From assembly GCA_029260075.1 (NCBI GenBank), contig JAJDDY010000028.1, forward strand, positions 62,001 to 126,000: DNA of 64,000 bases, read 5' to 3'. Below, in pieces: positions 44,396-53,880 of the stretch (positions are counted from its first letter, which is position 1; each line of letters begins with the position of its first letter). Under the pieces are notes generated by a model. It saw only the letters and a program-made list of their open reading frames with translations, searched no databases and was not told where the DNA came from. Both the position numbers and the translations under genes were made by a program. The stretch comes from Phycisphaerae bacterium. GTDB lineage: Bacteria > Planctomycetota > Phycisphaerae > UBA1845.

Positions 44396-44520
44396 TTTAC
44401 CGAGCCGCGACCGTGAGGGAGCGGACCCTTGTTAACCCTCAATCATAGCGTTAAGACGCGCCCTAGCTGTCGCCGCTCGGATCAGACGTACGCGAAAATT
44501 TAAGCGTGACAAAGCACTAG
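44396..44520 (+). repeat. Family A MITE-like element lacking its left terminus
   Basis: From TTTACCGAGCCGCGACCGTG to the terminus GTGACAAAGCACTAG. Interior words (GCGTTAAGACGCGCCCTAGC) match the full copy at 24392. Its left end is replaced by the family B repeat. Confidence 0.75.
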
Positions 44521-44584
44521 CGCGATTTAGAACTTGCCCTGTTCAGCAAACCGCGCGGCCACATGAATGGATTCGCAGAGACGT

Positions 44585-46648
44585 CTATTCGCGAAGCAGT
44601 TCGGCGTAACGCGGGCTCAATCGTGCTGCGGCTTGGAAATGTTCTGTCGCCTCACGTTGCTTACCGCCGCCGTTCAGAATAACGCCCAGATTGAAATGAG
44701 CGTCGGCGTTATCGGGGTCGATGGTCAGCGCGCGCTCCAGGGTCGCTCGTGCTTCGTTCAGATTGCCGACCCGCATCAGCGCGAATCCCAGGTTATTGTT
44801 GACCTCGGCGTCGTCGGCGTTCGCCCCAAGGGCTTTGCGGTAGTGTGGTATGGCCTCCTCGAACCGGCCGAGGTGGGCCAGTATCGTTCCCAAATTGTAT
44901 TGGGCGCGCTCGATCGCCGGGTTCAGGGCGACGGCTTGGCTAAGGCTCGTGACCGCGTCGTCGAGTCGTCCCATCTCCGCCAACACGCCCCCCAGTGCAG
45001 CGTGCGCTGCGACCGACGAACGATCGAGTACAAGCGCCTGTCGCAATTCGTTTTCGGCTGTGGAGAAGTCCCCTAGCTGCGCGGACAACGATCCCAGCGC
45101 GGCGTACGCGGAGACAAGGTCGCCCTGATGAATTCCATCCGTATCAATCCAGTGGTCAACGACAAACTGAAAGTGTACGCGGGCTTCGCGCGGGCGATTC
45201 AACGCGAGCAGCGCCCGACCCACCGTGATGCGCACGCCGGAGTCCCACGGATTCCGTTCGATGAACCGTTCCGCCCGCTCGCTGAGATCGTCGAATCGCT
45301 CCAACTTCGCCAAGACCGTAATGAGGCCTCGCTCGACGCGCGGATTGGAAAGCAGACCCCATCGCTCAACCGTGCCGAGGGCCGTTACCGCGTACGTTGC
45401 CGCCGACGCTCGCTCGTCGGGCGATGACGTCACCGATGCACGGTCCAATGCACGAAGTCCTGTATATTCGTGGTATCGAATGAACGCGCTGTGCGCGATC
45501 AACAGCGTCAGCAGCGCGAAGCCGCCTTGAAACAACCGTCCGGCGAGTTGGACGTGCCCTCTCTTCTTGAGCGCAAAACCCGCGAGCTTGGCGTTCGGGC
45601 TCTTGGGTAACCGAAGTGCGACGACCGCCAAGAACGCAATCATCGCTCCGGAAGCCAGCGACAGAAGAAAAGGCAGTCGACCGTACAGACCGCGCAGGGT
45701 AAGGACGACAGCCAGCATGACCACACCCATCAACGTGTCTTCCGCGAGTGAAAAATCGTAGGGCAGTCCGAACCGGCCGTTGTTGCGGAAGGATTTCCCA
45801 AGCGATGGTCTACCGAACCCATACCGAAGTGCGTTCTCCGGGCACACGCCGACGCAATCGAGATCCTTCAGGCAAGCGTTGTTGACGACCATGCCGAATT
45901 GCTTGACCTCTTCATGAACGCGGACCCCGCTCGTACACACGGCCGTGCATTTGCCGCACTGCTTGCACGCATCCGACACACGAATTCGACCCGGAGCCAA
46001 CCGATCGGCGAGTCCGAACACCGCGCCGTAGGGACAGACATAGGTGCAGAACGTTCTCGAACCCAGAAGGTAGACGATGGCTACGCCACAAACGACGAAC
46101 GTGAGTATGGTGATAGGAACAGACGGTAAGTTGCGCCAGAAATTGACCGTCGTGAACGACGCCCATCCGTCTGCGTCGGTGGCAAAGTGAAATGTCGGGA
46201 ACGCGCCTTCTCGCCAAACGCGAAGAAGTTGAGGCCACACAAACATGTATAGGGCGGTGATCGGTGGAATGAAGAGCAGGACGCGGGATCGAACGGCTTT
46301 GCGTTGGATTCCGAGCTTTCGAAACAACCACGCACACCCGTCCTGAAGCACCATGATGTGGCAAGTCCAGGAACAGAAGAATCGCCCGAAGATCATGGTG
46401 CCAAAAACCAGACACAGCATGAACAGGCAACCGGCGGTAACGACGCCCAACTCAAGTGTATACATGACTTCGTTGAGTTCGAGCGGTGCAAGCGTTTTTC
46501 CGGCGAGTCGCCAATGAATGATGTGGACGGCGAAGGCGACATAGACGAGCGATAACGACAACGCCCGCCATTTGGCGAAGCGATTCCTCGGATGTGCTTC
46601 GCCTTCGGAGCGATTCGGTGGCGTAGTCGAGACCTTCTTACCCCTCAT
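44585..46648 (-). CDS. NapH/CcoG-like 4Fe-4S membrane protein with TPR domain
   Basis: 687 residues from ATG 46648 (GGTGAG upstream). The first half has about six TM helices and the polyferredoxin pattern of NapH/NosR/CcoG proteins: FCSWTCHIMVLQD and FCTYVCPYGAVFG at helix ends, then cytoplasmic clusters CKQCGKCTAVC and CLKDLDCVGVCP. The second half, after two more TM segments (about 345-410), is six or more TPRs (AAHAALGGVLAEMGRLDDAV, AQYNLGTILAHLGRFEEAI, VNNNLGFALMRVGNLNEA, AHFNLGVILNGGGKQREA), probably periplasmic or cytoplasmic scaffolding. Proteins of this kind pass electrons from the quinol pool. Its position beside the cytochrome operon suggests it feeds that chain (inference). Confidence 0.85.
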   Translation of the reverse strand: MRGKKVSTTPPNRSEGEAHPRNRFAKWRALSLSLVYVAFAVHIIHWRLAGKTLAPLELNEVMYTLELGVVTAGCLFMLCLVFGTMIFGRFFCSWTCHIMVLQDGCAWLFRKLGIQRKAVRSRVLLFIPPITALYMFVWPQLLRVWREGAFPTFHFATDADGWASFTTVNFWRNLPSVPITILTFVVCGVAIVYLLGSRTFCTYVCPYGAVFGLADRLAPGRIRVSDACKQCGKCTAVCTSGVRVHEEVKQFGMVVNNACLKDLDCVGVCPENALRYGFGRPSLGKSFRNNGRFGLPYDFSLAEDTLMGVVMLAVVLTLRGLYGRLPFLLSLASGAMIAFLAVVALRLPKSPNAKLAGFALKKRGHVQLAGRLFQGGFALLTLLIAHSAFIRYHEYTGLRALDRASVTSSPDERASAATYAVTALGTVERWGLLSNPRVERGLITVLAKLERFDDLSERAERFIERNPWDSGVRITVGRALLALNRPREARVHFQFVVDHWIDTDGIHQGDLVSAYAALGSLSAQLGDFSTAENELRQALVLDRSSVAAHAALGGVLAEMGRLDDAVTSLSQAVALNPAIERAQYNLGTILAHLGRFEEAIPHYRKALGANADDAEVNNNLGFALMRVGNLNEARATLERALTIDPDNADAHFNLGVILNGGGKQREATEHFQAAARLSPRYAELLRE

Positions 46649-47026
46649 ATCGATCTCACCGATCAGCCGATTCCAAGAAGGTACTTCAGTCGTTCGGTAC
46701 CGTGCGTCGCGTGCCACACCCAAGCTGTTTGCATGCCATGCCCAAGCCGAAGGCGCCGGCCTGTGTTGACGTAGTAGCACATGGTCGCGCTGTACTTGGC
46801 CATGGCACGCAATAACCATGGCACCCGATGCTGCGGCGACCGACTCCGGGTGCTACGAAAACTCGATCAACTCCAATGAGACCGCCACTAGACTATCGAA
46901 GCGATACACCCATAAGTCAAGGGAGATATGGGTGATAGGCGAATCGGCGTGCGTAGACCCGGCGACCGCGAGGACGTACCCTCCAGGCGAACGATTATCA
47001 GACGCGTCAGTATTATCGCACTCGGA
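46649..47026. other. Intergenic with GCCATGCCCAAG-type repeats, no gene seen
   Basis: GCGTGCCACACCCAAGC and GCCATGCCCAAGC near 46706-46745, and CCATGGCACGC/CCATGGCACCC near 46800-46825. Same words as near 24798-24872 and 23390. Confidence 0.45.
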
Positions 47027-48928
47027 TTATGATGTGATGCGTTCGCCAGGGACGAAGAACACGTGTACGCGTGTTCCTCCACGGGGTTCGGAGTCCACCA
47101 AGGCGACCGCACCGTGTTGGCGAAGAATACCCAGAACGGCCGCCATCCCCAGACCATGCCCGTCCGGTTTGGTCGTGAAGAACGGATCAAACATGCGCCG
47201 CACTGTTTCTGGATCCATACCACATCCCGAGTCTTCGACAAGCAGCTCGACGTAGTGCCCCGGGTTGGCATTGTAGGGCACGGACCGATCGGCCCCGGCC
47301 GTGGTCAATTCGGAGACCAGCGTGCTCAGTCTGATCGCACCACCCTTCGGCATGGCGTCTTTGGCATTGAGGCAGAGATTGATGAGTATTTGTTCGATTT
47401 GGCTTCGATCGGCGACAATTTCGGGCAGGTGACTTGCAAGTTGAATGTCGAGCGCGTGCTCAACGCCGATGGCCGATCGAATCAGTTTCGTAGCGTCGCG
47501 AACTACGGCGTTGAGATCGGTCGGTTGGGGATTGTGTCGACCGGTTCTCGCATACGTCAGCAAGTGCCTGATGAGCAATTCGGCTCGAGACCCGGCCTGC
47601 TCGATCAACTCAATATGGTCGAGCGCTGATTTCGGTAGACCCTCGGCCGAGCGCAGCAGCGCCGTGTTCCCCAAGATCACCATCAACGAACTATTGAAAT
47701 CGTGGGCGATCCCACCCGTGAGGACGCCTAAGCTTTCCAAACGCTGAGCGTCACGAATGCGCGCCTCCATGGCCGACCGCTCAGAAACATCCATCGCCAT
47801 CGACGCGACACCCCGCACCTTTCCGGAACCGTCTCGAAGCGGCGCGTTGAACCACTCGCAAATGATCGGCCTACCGTCGCTGCACACGTTGGCGTTGATG
47901 GCGTGGCTGTGTGTCTGTCCGTCCAGCAATCGCCGCCACATGAGCCCGGCGTTCTCTCTGGCATCCGCAGGAATGATCAGGTCAAAGGCGTGGCGACCTG
48001 TGGCTTCCTCTCGGCAATATCCGAACACACGCTCAGCCGCGCGGTTCCATTCCACGGCTTTGAATTCTGTATCCCAAACGATGCACGCGAGCGGCATACG
48101 ATCGAAGTGAAACGTCAACCGCTGGAGCGCGTCGTTGAGACGCTCCGTCACCGCGATGTGTTCCGTGATATCGCGCATCACGGCCGTGAAGATACGGTCG
48201 TCGTGCTGCCAGCCAACGCCGACGGACACCTCTATCGACACCTCGCTTCCGTCTTTTCTCAGACCCTGCGTCTGAAACGATCGATAGAAGGACGGATCGC
48301 TCGGCCCGTCCACGTGGCGTGCGAATCCGAATAGGTGTCTGTTTCTGCTGCGATGCGGAATCAGCATGGTGATGGGTTGGCCAATGGCTTCGTCCGCCGC
48401 ATGGCCAAATAGGTCTTGGGCCCCGCGATTCCAAGACCGGATTCGTCCGTCGGCCCCTGCCGAAATAACGCCCGCTTGGCAGAGGTCGACCAGCGTGCTG
48501 TAGGCGTCAAGCGACCGCTGGGTCGCCTCGTGCGCTTTGGTCCGATCGGAAATGTCCCGCAGGACGGTCTGAAACGAACCATCACCCAGCGCGACGGCGT
48601 GGGCCTCTACCCGTACATGGCTTCCGTCTTTGCGACGCAGCATCCGGTCTCGACGGGACCAGCCCGCGCGACGCAGAAGATCAAGTCGCTCGGAGGACAA
48701 CTGTCGTTCCTCGTCGATGGCGAGATCCCCCACGCGCATCTCAAGGATTTCCTCGCGCGTGTAGCCCGTCAGTTGGCAGGCGGCGGGATTGGCGGCGATG
48801 TAGCCGCCCCGTGCGTCGACGACAAGAACAGCATCCAGAGCGTGTTCAAACAGACGGAAGTAGTCCACGGCTGGCGTTGAGTCGGTCGATTGATTCTTGG
48901 GAGCGGCGCGGGTCACGGGCACACGCAC
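47027..48928 (-). CDS. Soluble three-PAS sensor histidine kinase
   Basis: 633 residues, no TM segment. PAS1 (about 22-135, ALDAVLVVDARGGYIAANPAACQLTGY), PAS2 (about 140-265, SWNRGAQDLFGHAADEAIG), PAS3 (about 270-390, EWNRAAERVFGYCREEATG), then a HisKA helix with the phospho-His in GGIAHDFNSSLMVILGN and a HATPase_c domain (NLCLNAKDAM, VEDSGCGMD, FFTTKPDGHGLGM). The family is NtrB-like, with cytoplasmic sensing of a ligand or redox state through PAS. No cofactor-binding residues could be assigned. Start GTG 48928 is the furthest upstream and uncertain. No response regulator lies next to it. Confidence 0.88.
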   Translation of the reverse strand: MRVPVTRAAPKNQSTDSTPAVDYFRLFEHALDAVLVVDARGGYIAANPAACQLTGYTREEILEMRVGDLAIDEERQLSSERLDLLRRAGWSRRDRMLRRKDGSHVRVEAHAVALGDGSFQTVLRDISDRTKAHEATQRSLDAYSTLVDLCQAGVISAGADGRIRSWNRGAQDLFGHAADEAIGQPITMLIPHRSRNRHLFGFARHVDGPSDPSFYRSFQTQGLRKDGSEVSIEVSVGVGWQHDDRIFTAVMRDITEHIAVTERLNDALQRLTFHFDRMPLACIVWDTEFKAVEWNRAAERVFGYCREEATGRHAFDLIIPADARENAGLMWRRLLDGQTHSHAINANVCSDGRPIICEWFNAPLRDGSGKVRGVASMAMDVSERSAMEARIRDAQRLESLGVLTGGIAHDFNSSLMVILGNTALLRSAEGLPKSALDHIELIEQAGSRAELLIRHLLTYARTGRHNPQPTDLNAVVRDATKLIRSAIGVEHALDIQLASHLPEIVADRSQIEQILINLCLNAKDAMPKGGAIRLSTLVSELTTAGADRSVPYNANPGHYVELLVEDSGCGMDPETVRRMFDPFFTTKPDGHGLGMAAVLGILRQHGAVALVDSEPRGGTRVHVFFVPGERITS

Positions 48929-49343
48929 AGATTTCGGTCCATCAGATCTTTCCCCAATCAGTCACCATCATAGCCTCGAATCGGTCTGTTGAAAAAGCCC
49001 GTGGAAATCGCTCCGCGCACTCAGGCGGGTGACCAGAAACCATGGCACGCCAAGGGCAGGGCCGTTGCCACCTCCTTGTTTCGCCACTGCGGCGTGTGAA
49101 ATCTGCCCTACCGTGTGTAGTCGACCGAACGTGACGCCAAGAATGGGGTACCGCTACCGCGTTTGGCGCCGGCCAAGCCGTCATGCGCCTTTGGCGGCGG
49201 TATTCTGGGAAATTCAGTTGCCCGCCGGACGCTTTTGAGATAAGCTAAAAGCGCTGCTGTGGGTGTATCCACAGAGCCGTCTGGGCCGTGAGCGACCGCC
49301 ATGGAGGGCGGGCGTACCTGGGCACATGGAGGTACCCGAATCG
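48929..49343. other. Intergenic, partial family B word, no gene seen
   Basis: GGTCTGTTGAAAAAGCCCGT near 48981 resembles the left end of family B without its core. It holds the leader of smc. Confidence 0.45.
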
Positions 49344-52300
49344 ATGTTCCTAAAACGTATCACCATTTGCGGCTTCAAGAGCTTCCCCGATAAGGTCGAT
49401 TTTGAGTTCGGCCCGGGCGTGACGTGCATCGTCGGACCCAACGGCTGCGGCAAGAGCAACTTGGTCGACGCCTTCAAGTGGGTTCTCGGTGAACAGTCCG
49501 CACGCTCGCTTCGCGGTCACCAAATGGGTGATATGATCTTCGCCGGTTCCGCCACGCGCCGCGCTAGCAGCGTGGCCCAAGTCGACCTCGTGTTCGACAA
49601 CGCCGATCGCTCACTGTCGTTGGACTTCGACGAAATCACCGTCACGCGCAAGCTCTACCGTTCCGGTGAGAGCGAATACCAGATCAACCAAGATGTCGCT
49701 CGCCTCCGCGACATCAAGGAACTGTTCATGGATACCGGTGTGGGCATCGACGCCTACTCGGTCGTCGAGCAGGGTCGCGTCGACGGTCTCCTGCAAAGCA
49801 GTCCGACCGAACGACGCCTCATTTTTGAAGAGGCCGCCGGCGTCAGCAAATACAAAGCGCGCCGCAAAGAGGCCGAGCGCAAGCTCGATCGCACACAGCA
49901 AAACCTACTTCGCGTCACGGACGTGATTGAAGAACTCGAGAAGCGTCTGCGCAGCGTCAAACTCCAAGCCGGGAAGGCCCGCAACTACAAGGAATACGAG
50001 GCACGCCTTAACGGGCTTCGCTCCAGTTTCGCCATGGCGGAGTACCATCGATTCTCCAACGACATCGACCGACTGGTTGCGGAAGTCGAACGACAGACGG
50101 ATGACGTCGGAGGTGTCAAAGCCGAAATCCTTCGCAAAGAGTCTGACGAATCGCGCATCACTACGGAACTTGATCGAGTGGCCGAACAGATCAACGAAGC
50201 CGACAGCGTCTTCGTTCAAACCAAATCGGAACTGCTCGCGCAAGAAGAACGCATGGAAGCCGCCGCCAAACGTGCTGAGGAACAGCGAACGCTGTTGCAG
50301 CGAGCGAGCGAACGCCAGGAGACAGACTGTCGGCGCGTCGAAGAAGCAAGCGTCGAACTTCGGCGCGTTCAGGAAACCGCCGAAGCGCTTCAGGCCCAAA
50401 CGCGAGCATTGCACGATCGCGTCGACGAACTCATGGAACGCGATCGCAAATTCGCACGCACGCTGACCGAATCGCAGGCGGTGCTTCAGGAAGAAAAAGC
50501 CGGGATCATCGAACTGCTTCGCGCCAGTGCCCAACGACACAACGAAGTCGTCCGGCTCAACACCCACCGTGAATCGTTGGTCGGTCAGTCCGGTCGCCTC
50601 GCCTCGCGGGGTACGCAGATTGAATCGGAGTTGGCCACGGCCATGGAGCTGAAAGCGCGTCGCGAGCAGCGAGTTCGCGAGCTCGATGCGCTGATGGCCG
50701 AGCAGACTCAATCGCTCGAGGATAAGCAAGCCGAAACCGCCCGCGTCAACGAAGTTCGTCAGCGCCTTGTTGACGATCTCGCCCACGCCAAGGAGCAACG
50801 CAGTGCGATGGTCTCGCGTCGTGAGCTTCTTGAGGATTTGGAACGCCGCATGGAGGGCGTCGGAACCGCGGCTCGCCAACTCCTGGAACGCCAAAAGGCC
50901 GCACCGACTCCGACGGCGGTCGAAGGCATTGTCGGTCTCGTGGCTGACGTGTTCGAAACTGACGTCGCTCATGCCCCGGTGATCGAAGCTGCTTTGGATG
51001 CCGCCGCCCAACACTTGATTGTCGAACGGGGCGATACCTTCTTGCAACATCCGGACGAGTTCGCGAATCTTCCCGGTCGCCTGACGACGATCTGTCTCGA
51101 TCGACTGCCCCCACGCGTCAATCAGCGCGACTTCGCCGGGTGCGAGGGTTTCGTTGCTCGCGCGGTGGACTTGGTGCGATTCTCCGATCGCTACGAGCAG
51201 TTGGCCACGCACCTGTTGGGTACGACGATCGTTCTACAGACGTTTGACCATGCGTGTGCAGCCGCAGCCGACGATGTTTCAGGCCATCGTTTCGTAACGC
51301 TTCAGGGCGAAGTGGTCGAGCCCGACGGTCGCATCTGCCTCGGTCCGGCCAGCTCTTCCGGCGGACTGATTTCTCGCAAGAGCGAATTGCGCGATCTCGA
51401 TACCCGCGAGACGGAACTTGGTCAACGTATTTCGACGCTCAGCGATCAACTCAATCGTACGCAAGCCGAAACAGATAATCTCGAGCGTGAGCAGTCCGAA
51501 CTCCGCAGCGCGATGTACGACACCAATACGGAAAAGGTCGAAGCCAACGCCGCCAACCGCAACGTTCAGGAAACTGTCGAGCGTCTCTCCGCTGAACAGC
51601 CTCTGATCGCTCAGGAAGTCGCACTCATCGAACAGCAGATCGACGAAGTTCTCGCACAGACCGCCGAGAGCACAAGATTGCTTGAAGGGATGGAGCGGGA
51701 AAACGTCGAACGCGAGCAGCGCGTCGAAGAACAGCAGGAAGCCATCGATCAAGTCGTCAACGAGCGGCGACACGTGCAGGACGACCTGACCGCAACCAAG
51801 GTTCAGGTGGGGCAACTGACCGAAAAACGCGCAGCCGCCACCGAGACCATTAACACGCTCGGGCGCACAATCCACGAACTGCAAAACGCCTTGGCTGAAG
51901 CCAAGCGCGACGTCGAGCAGTGTCGCGGGCGCATCGAAGATGCCGAAACCACTGTTACGCAGAGTCGCGAACGGGCTGCATCGCTCGCCAAGAGCATCCA
52001 CGATCTCGAAGCTCGATGCGCCGAGGTTCGCAGAACACGCGACGATCTGCGGGTCGAGTCTGAGCAACTCACCACGTCCATCAGGGAAGGGCGTTTGCGT
52101 CTTGAGAAGCTTGAGCACGAACTCCACGAACGAGAAATGTCTCTCGCCGAAGTGAACGTCCGGCGGGACACGCTCGTAACGCGTGTGGCTGAGGAACTGG
52201 ATATTGACTTGTCCTTGCGCTACGCCGAGTACGAGCACAAAGACCAGAATTGGGAAGACGTCGAAACGGAGATTTCCGAACTACGCCGCAAGATGGACCG

Positions 52301-52910
52301 TCTAGGCAACGTGAATCTTGACGCCATCGATGAGCTAGAAGAGTTGGCTGAGCGTCACGAATTCCTCACCAAGCAGCGTGATGACCTCAACGACTCGAAC
52401 AGACAGCTACAGCAATTGATCGAGCAGCTCAACGTCGAATCCCGTGAGCGCTTTCAGACTACGTTCACTCAGATACGCGACCACTTCCGCGCCCTGTTCC
52501 GCAAGCTGTTTGGCGGTGGACGGGCCGATATCGTGCTTGAAGATCCGGAGGACATCTTGGAATGTGGAATTGAGATTCTCGCTCAACCGCCGGGCAAAGA
52601 GTTGCAATCCATCTCGCTCATGTCCGGTGGCGAGAAGTCCATGACCGCGATCGCCCTGTTAATGAGTATTTTCAGCTGCCGCCCCGCGCCGTTTGCCATC
52701 ATGGACGAAGTGGATGCCGCCCTCGACGAAGCCAACAACGACCGTTTCAATCGCATCGTTCAGGAATTTGTTGCGATGTCGCAGTTCCTGGTCATCACGC
52801 ACTCTAAGTGGACGATGGGAATCGGCGACCGGCTGTACGGTATCACCATGCAGGAGCCCGGCGTGTCGACGCGCGTCAGCGTCGAACTAACCGGCGCCAA
52901 CGTCGCCTAA
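49344..52910 (+). CDS. smc: Chromosome partition protein SMC
   Basis: 1188 residues. ATG 49344 follows GGAGGT at 10 bases and begins MFLKRITICGFKSFPDK, the SMC start; upstream in-frame ATGs are not needed. Walker A GPNGCGKSNL, Q-loop region, then coiled coil (about 170-500), hinge (about 520-660, EGIVGLVADVFE... AGSSAS-like GPASSSGGLISRKSE), second coiled coil (about 670-1020), and the C-terminal head with signature LMSGGEKSMTAIALLMSIF and Walker B PFAIMDEVDAALDEAN. SMC forms the condensin-like loop extruder with ScpA/ScpB, which are not in the window. A family B repeat starts at the stop codon. Confidence 0.96.
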   Translation: MFLKRITICGFKSFPDKVDFEFGPGVTCIVGPNGCGKSNLVDAFKWVLGEQSARSLRGHQMGDMIFAGSATRRASSVAQVDLVFDNADRSLSLDFDEITVTRKLYRSGESEYQINQDVARLRDIKELFMDTGVGIDAYSVVEQGRVDGLLQSSPTERRLIFEEAAGVSKYKARRKEAERKLDRTQQNLLRVTDVIEELEKRLRSVKLQAGKARNYKEYEARLNGLRSSFAMAEYHRFSNDIDRLVAEVERQTDDVGGVKAEILRKESDESRITTELDRVAEQINEADSVFVQTKSELLAQEERMEAAAKRAEEQRTLLQRASERQETDCRRVEEASVELRRVQETAEALQAQTRALHDRVDELMERDRKFARTLTESQAVLQEEKAGIIELLRASAQRHNEVVRLNTHRESLVGQSGRLASRGTQIESELATAMELKARREQRVRELDALMAEQTQSLEDKQAETARVNEVRQRLVDDLAHAKEQRSAMVSRRELLEDLERRMEGVGTAARQLLERQKAAPTPTAVEGIVGLVADVFETDVAHAPVIEAALDAAAQHLIVERGDTFLQHPDEFANLPGRLTTICLDRLPPRVNQRDFAGCEGFVARAVDLVRFSDRYEQLATHLLGTTIVLQTFDHACAAAADDVSGHRFVTLQGEVVEPDGRICLGPASSSGGLISRKSELRDLDTRETELGQRISTLSDQLNRTQAETDNLEREQSELRSAMYDTNTEKVEANAANRNVQETVERLSAEQPLIAQEVALIEQQIDEVLAQTAESTRLLEGMERENVEREQRVEEQQEAIDQVVNERRHVQDDLTATKVQVGQLTEKRAAATETINTLGRTIHELQNALAEAKRDVEQCRGRIEDAETTVTQSRERAASLAKSIHDLEARCAEVRRTRDDLRVESEQLTTSIREGRLRLEKLEHELHEREMSLAEVNVRRDTLVTRVAEELDIDLSLRYAEYEHKDQNWEDVETEISELRRKMDRLGNVNLDAIDELEELAERHEFLTKQRDDLNDSNRQLQQLIEQLNVESRERFQTTFTQIRDHFRALFRKLFGGGRADIVLEDPEDILECGIEILAQPPGKELQSISLMSGGEKSMTAIALLMSIFSCRPAPFAIMDEVDAALDEANNDRFNRIVQEFVAMSQFLVITHSKWTMGIGDRLYGITMQEPGVSTRVSVELTGANVA

Positions 52911-52958
52911 CAGCCTGGTGAACAAGTGTGGCACCGGCTTCCATCCGGTGTTCTTCGG
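52911..52958 (+). repeat. Family B palindromic repeat (copy 7)
   Basis: CAGCCTGGTGAACAAGTGTG then GCACCGGCTTCCATCCGGTG, directly after smc. Confidence 0.75.
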
Positions 52959-53011
52959 CTGATCGCAGATCTTGGACGAGCGCGCCACGCGCCCGCGCAT
53001 CTAATGGAAAA

Positions 53012-53055
53012 CGACCCGTGGCCGATACCTGTGCGTATCGAAGGTCCACGGGTCG
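53012..53055 (-). terminator. Terminator of the coiled-coil gene (possibly bidirectional)
   Basis: CGACCCGTGG (53012-53021) pairs perfectly with CCACGGGTCG (53046-53055), with an inner GATAC/GTATC stem. On the minus strand the stem is followed by TTTT. Confidence 0.65.
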
Positions 53056-53096
53056 CCTCTTCCACAATCCCCTCCTGGAGTTTGGGAGGTGGAGAA

Positions 53097-53363
53097 CTAC
53101 TGCGATGAATTGTTGTCCTCCAACATCTTGCGAAGCTGGTCGTTCTCTCGGCGTGTGGCTTCCAGATCGAACAGCATGTACTTAATACTCAAACGCACGA
53201 AATCGATGCTCTCCTGCAAGCTGGTGACGGTCTTCTTAAGCTGACGATGGCGCTCACGTGTCTGCTCCGCAAGAAGTTCCAGCTTGTCACGCTCGCCGGC
53301 TGGCAGCGTTCCGATTTCTGCGATCAATTCAGTCAGCTTCCTCTGAAAAGTTTCTTCGTTCAT
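53097..53363 (-). CDS. Conserved small coiled-coil protein
   Basis: 88 residues from ATG 53363, which follows GGGGGAAG; a frame extended to 53597 has no family-like sequence. MNEETFQRKLTELIAEIGTLP is followed by heptad-rich helices (ERDKLELLAEQTRERHRQLKKTVTSLQESIDFVRLSIKYMLFDLEATRRENDQLRKML), predicting a short coiled-coil dimer. From memory, near-identical short proteins recur in planctomycete genomes; no function is known to me. It is convergent with smc and shares the terminator at 53012. Confidence 0.8.
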   Translation of the reverse strand: MNEETFQRKLTELIAEIGTLPAGERDKLELLAEQTRERHRQLKKTVTSLQESIDFVRLSIKYMLFDLEATRRENDQLRKMLEDNNSSQ

Positions 53364-53714
53364 CGTGTCTTCCCCCCGTTTGGTCGCGTGCCCCAATCGC
53401 TTCGTATTGGGACGAAATATCCAGTCCGGCACCTCGCAGGCAACGGCCTGCACACCGGGTGTGATGCACTGGGCGTACCTATGGCACGGCTGGCATGGCA
53501 TATTCCGCATGGGATCGTAACGTGCTATCGCATAGGGGGTTACGTAGTTCGATCCGATTCGGCGCGACGCATTCGATCGGCCGGTCTGTGCCGACATGTT
53601 TCAAGAAAACCACGTCAGATGGGAACGGATTCACCACAGAAGTAGGGCAAGGTCCGAAAACGACCACACGGCGTGCGAGTTCGATGTCCGAGAAACTGGG
53701 CACCAGCGCGCGAC

Positions 53715-53862
53715 GCTAGGAACGTGTGTGAGAAGACGTACCAGAGGGTTGGCGACGAACCGATGGTCGGCGACTGACCGAAACGCGCCCGTGAGGAAGC
53801 GGTCTGGCTCGGAGTGCGAAAACCGCTCCCTGGCAGTCGCGGCTGGGTTCGAAGCACGCCTC
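53715..53862 (+). repeat. Family A-type element with a different left terminus
   Basis: Left end CTAGGAACGTGTGTGAGAAG, then a GCGCCCGTGAGGAAGCGG arm and a degenerate right arm (CCGCTCCCTGGCAGTCGCGG). It occupies much of the 517 bp between the coiled-coil gene and murA, which otherwise shows nothing. Confidence 0.65.
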
Positions 53863-53880
53863 CCGATACACCCTCTACGA

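Noticed and set aside
49263-49343. Upstream starts of smc
   Set aside because: GGAGGT lies between them and ATG 49344, and SMC homology begins at MFLKRI.
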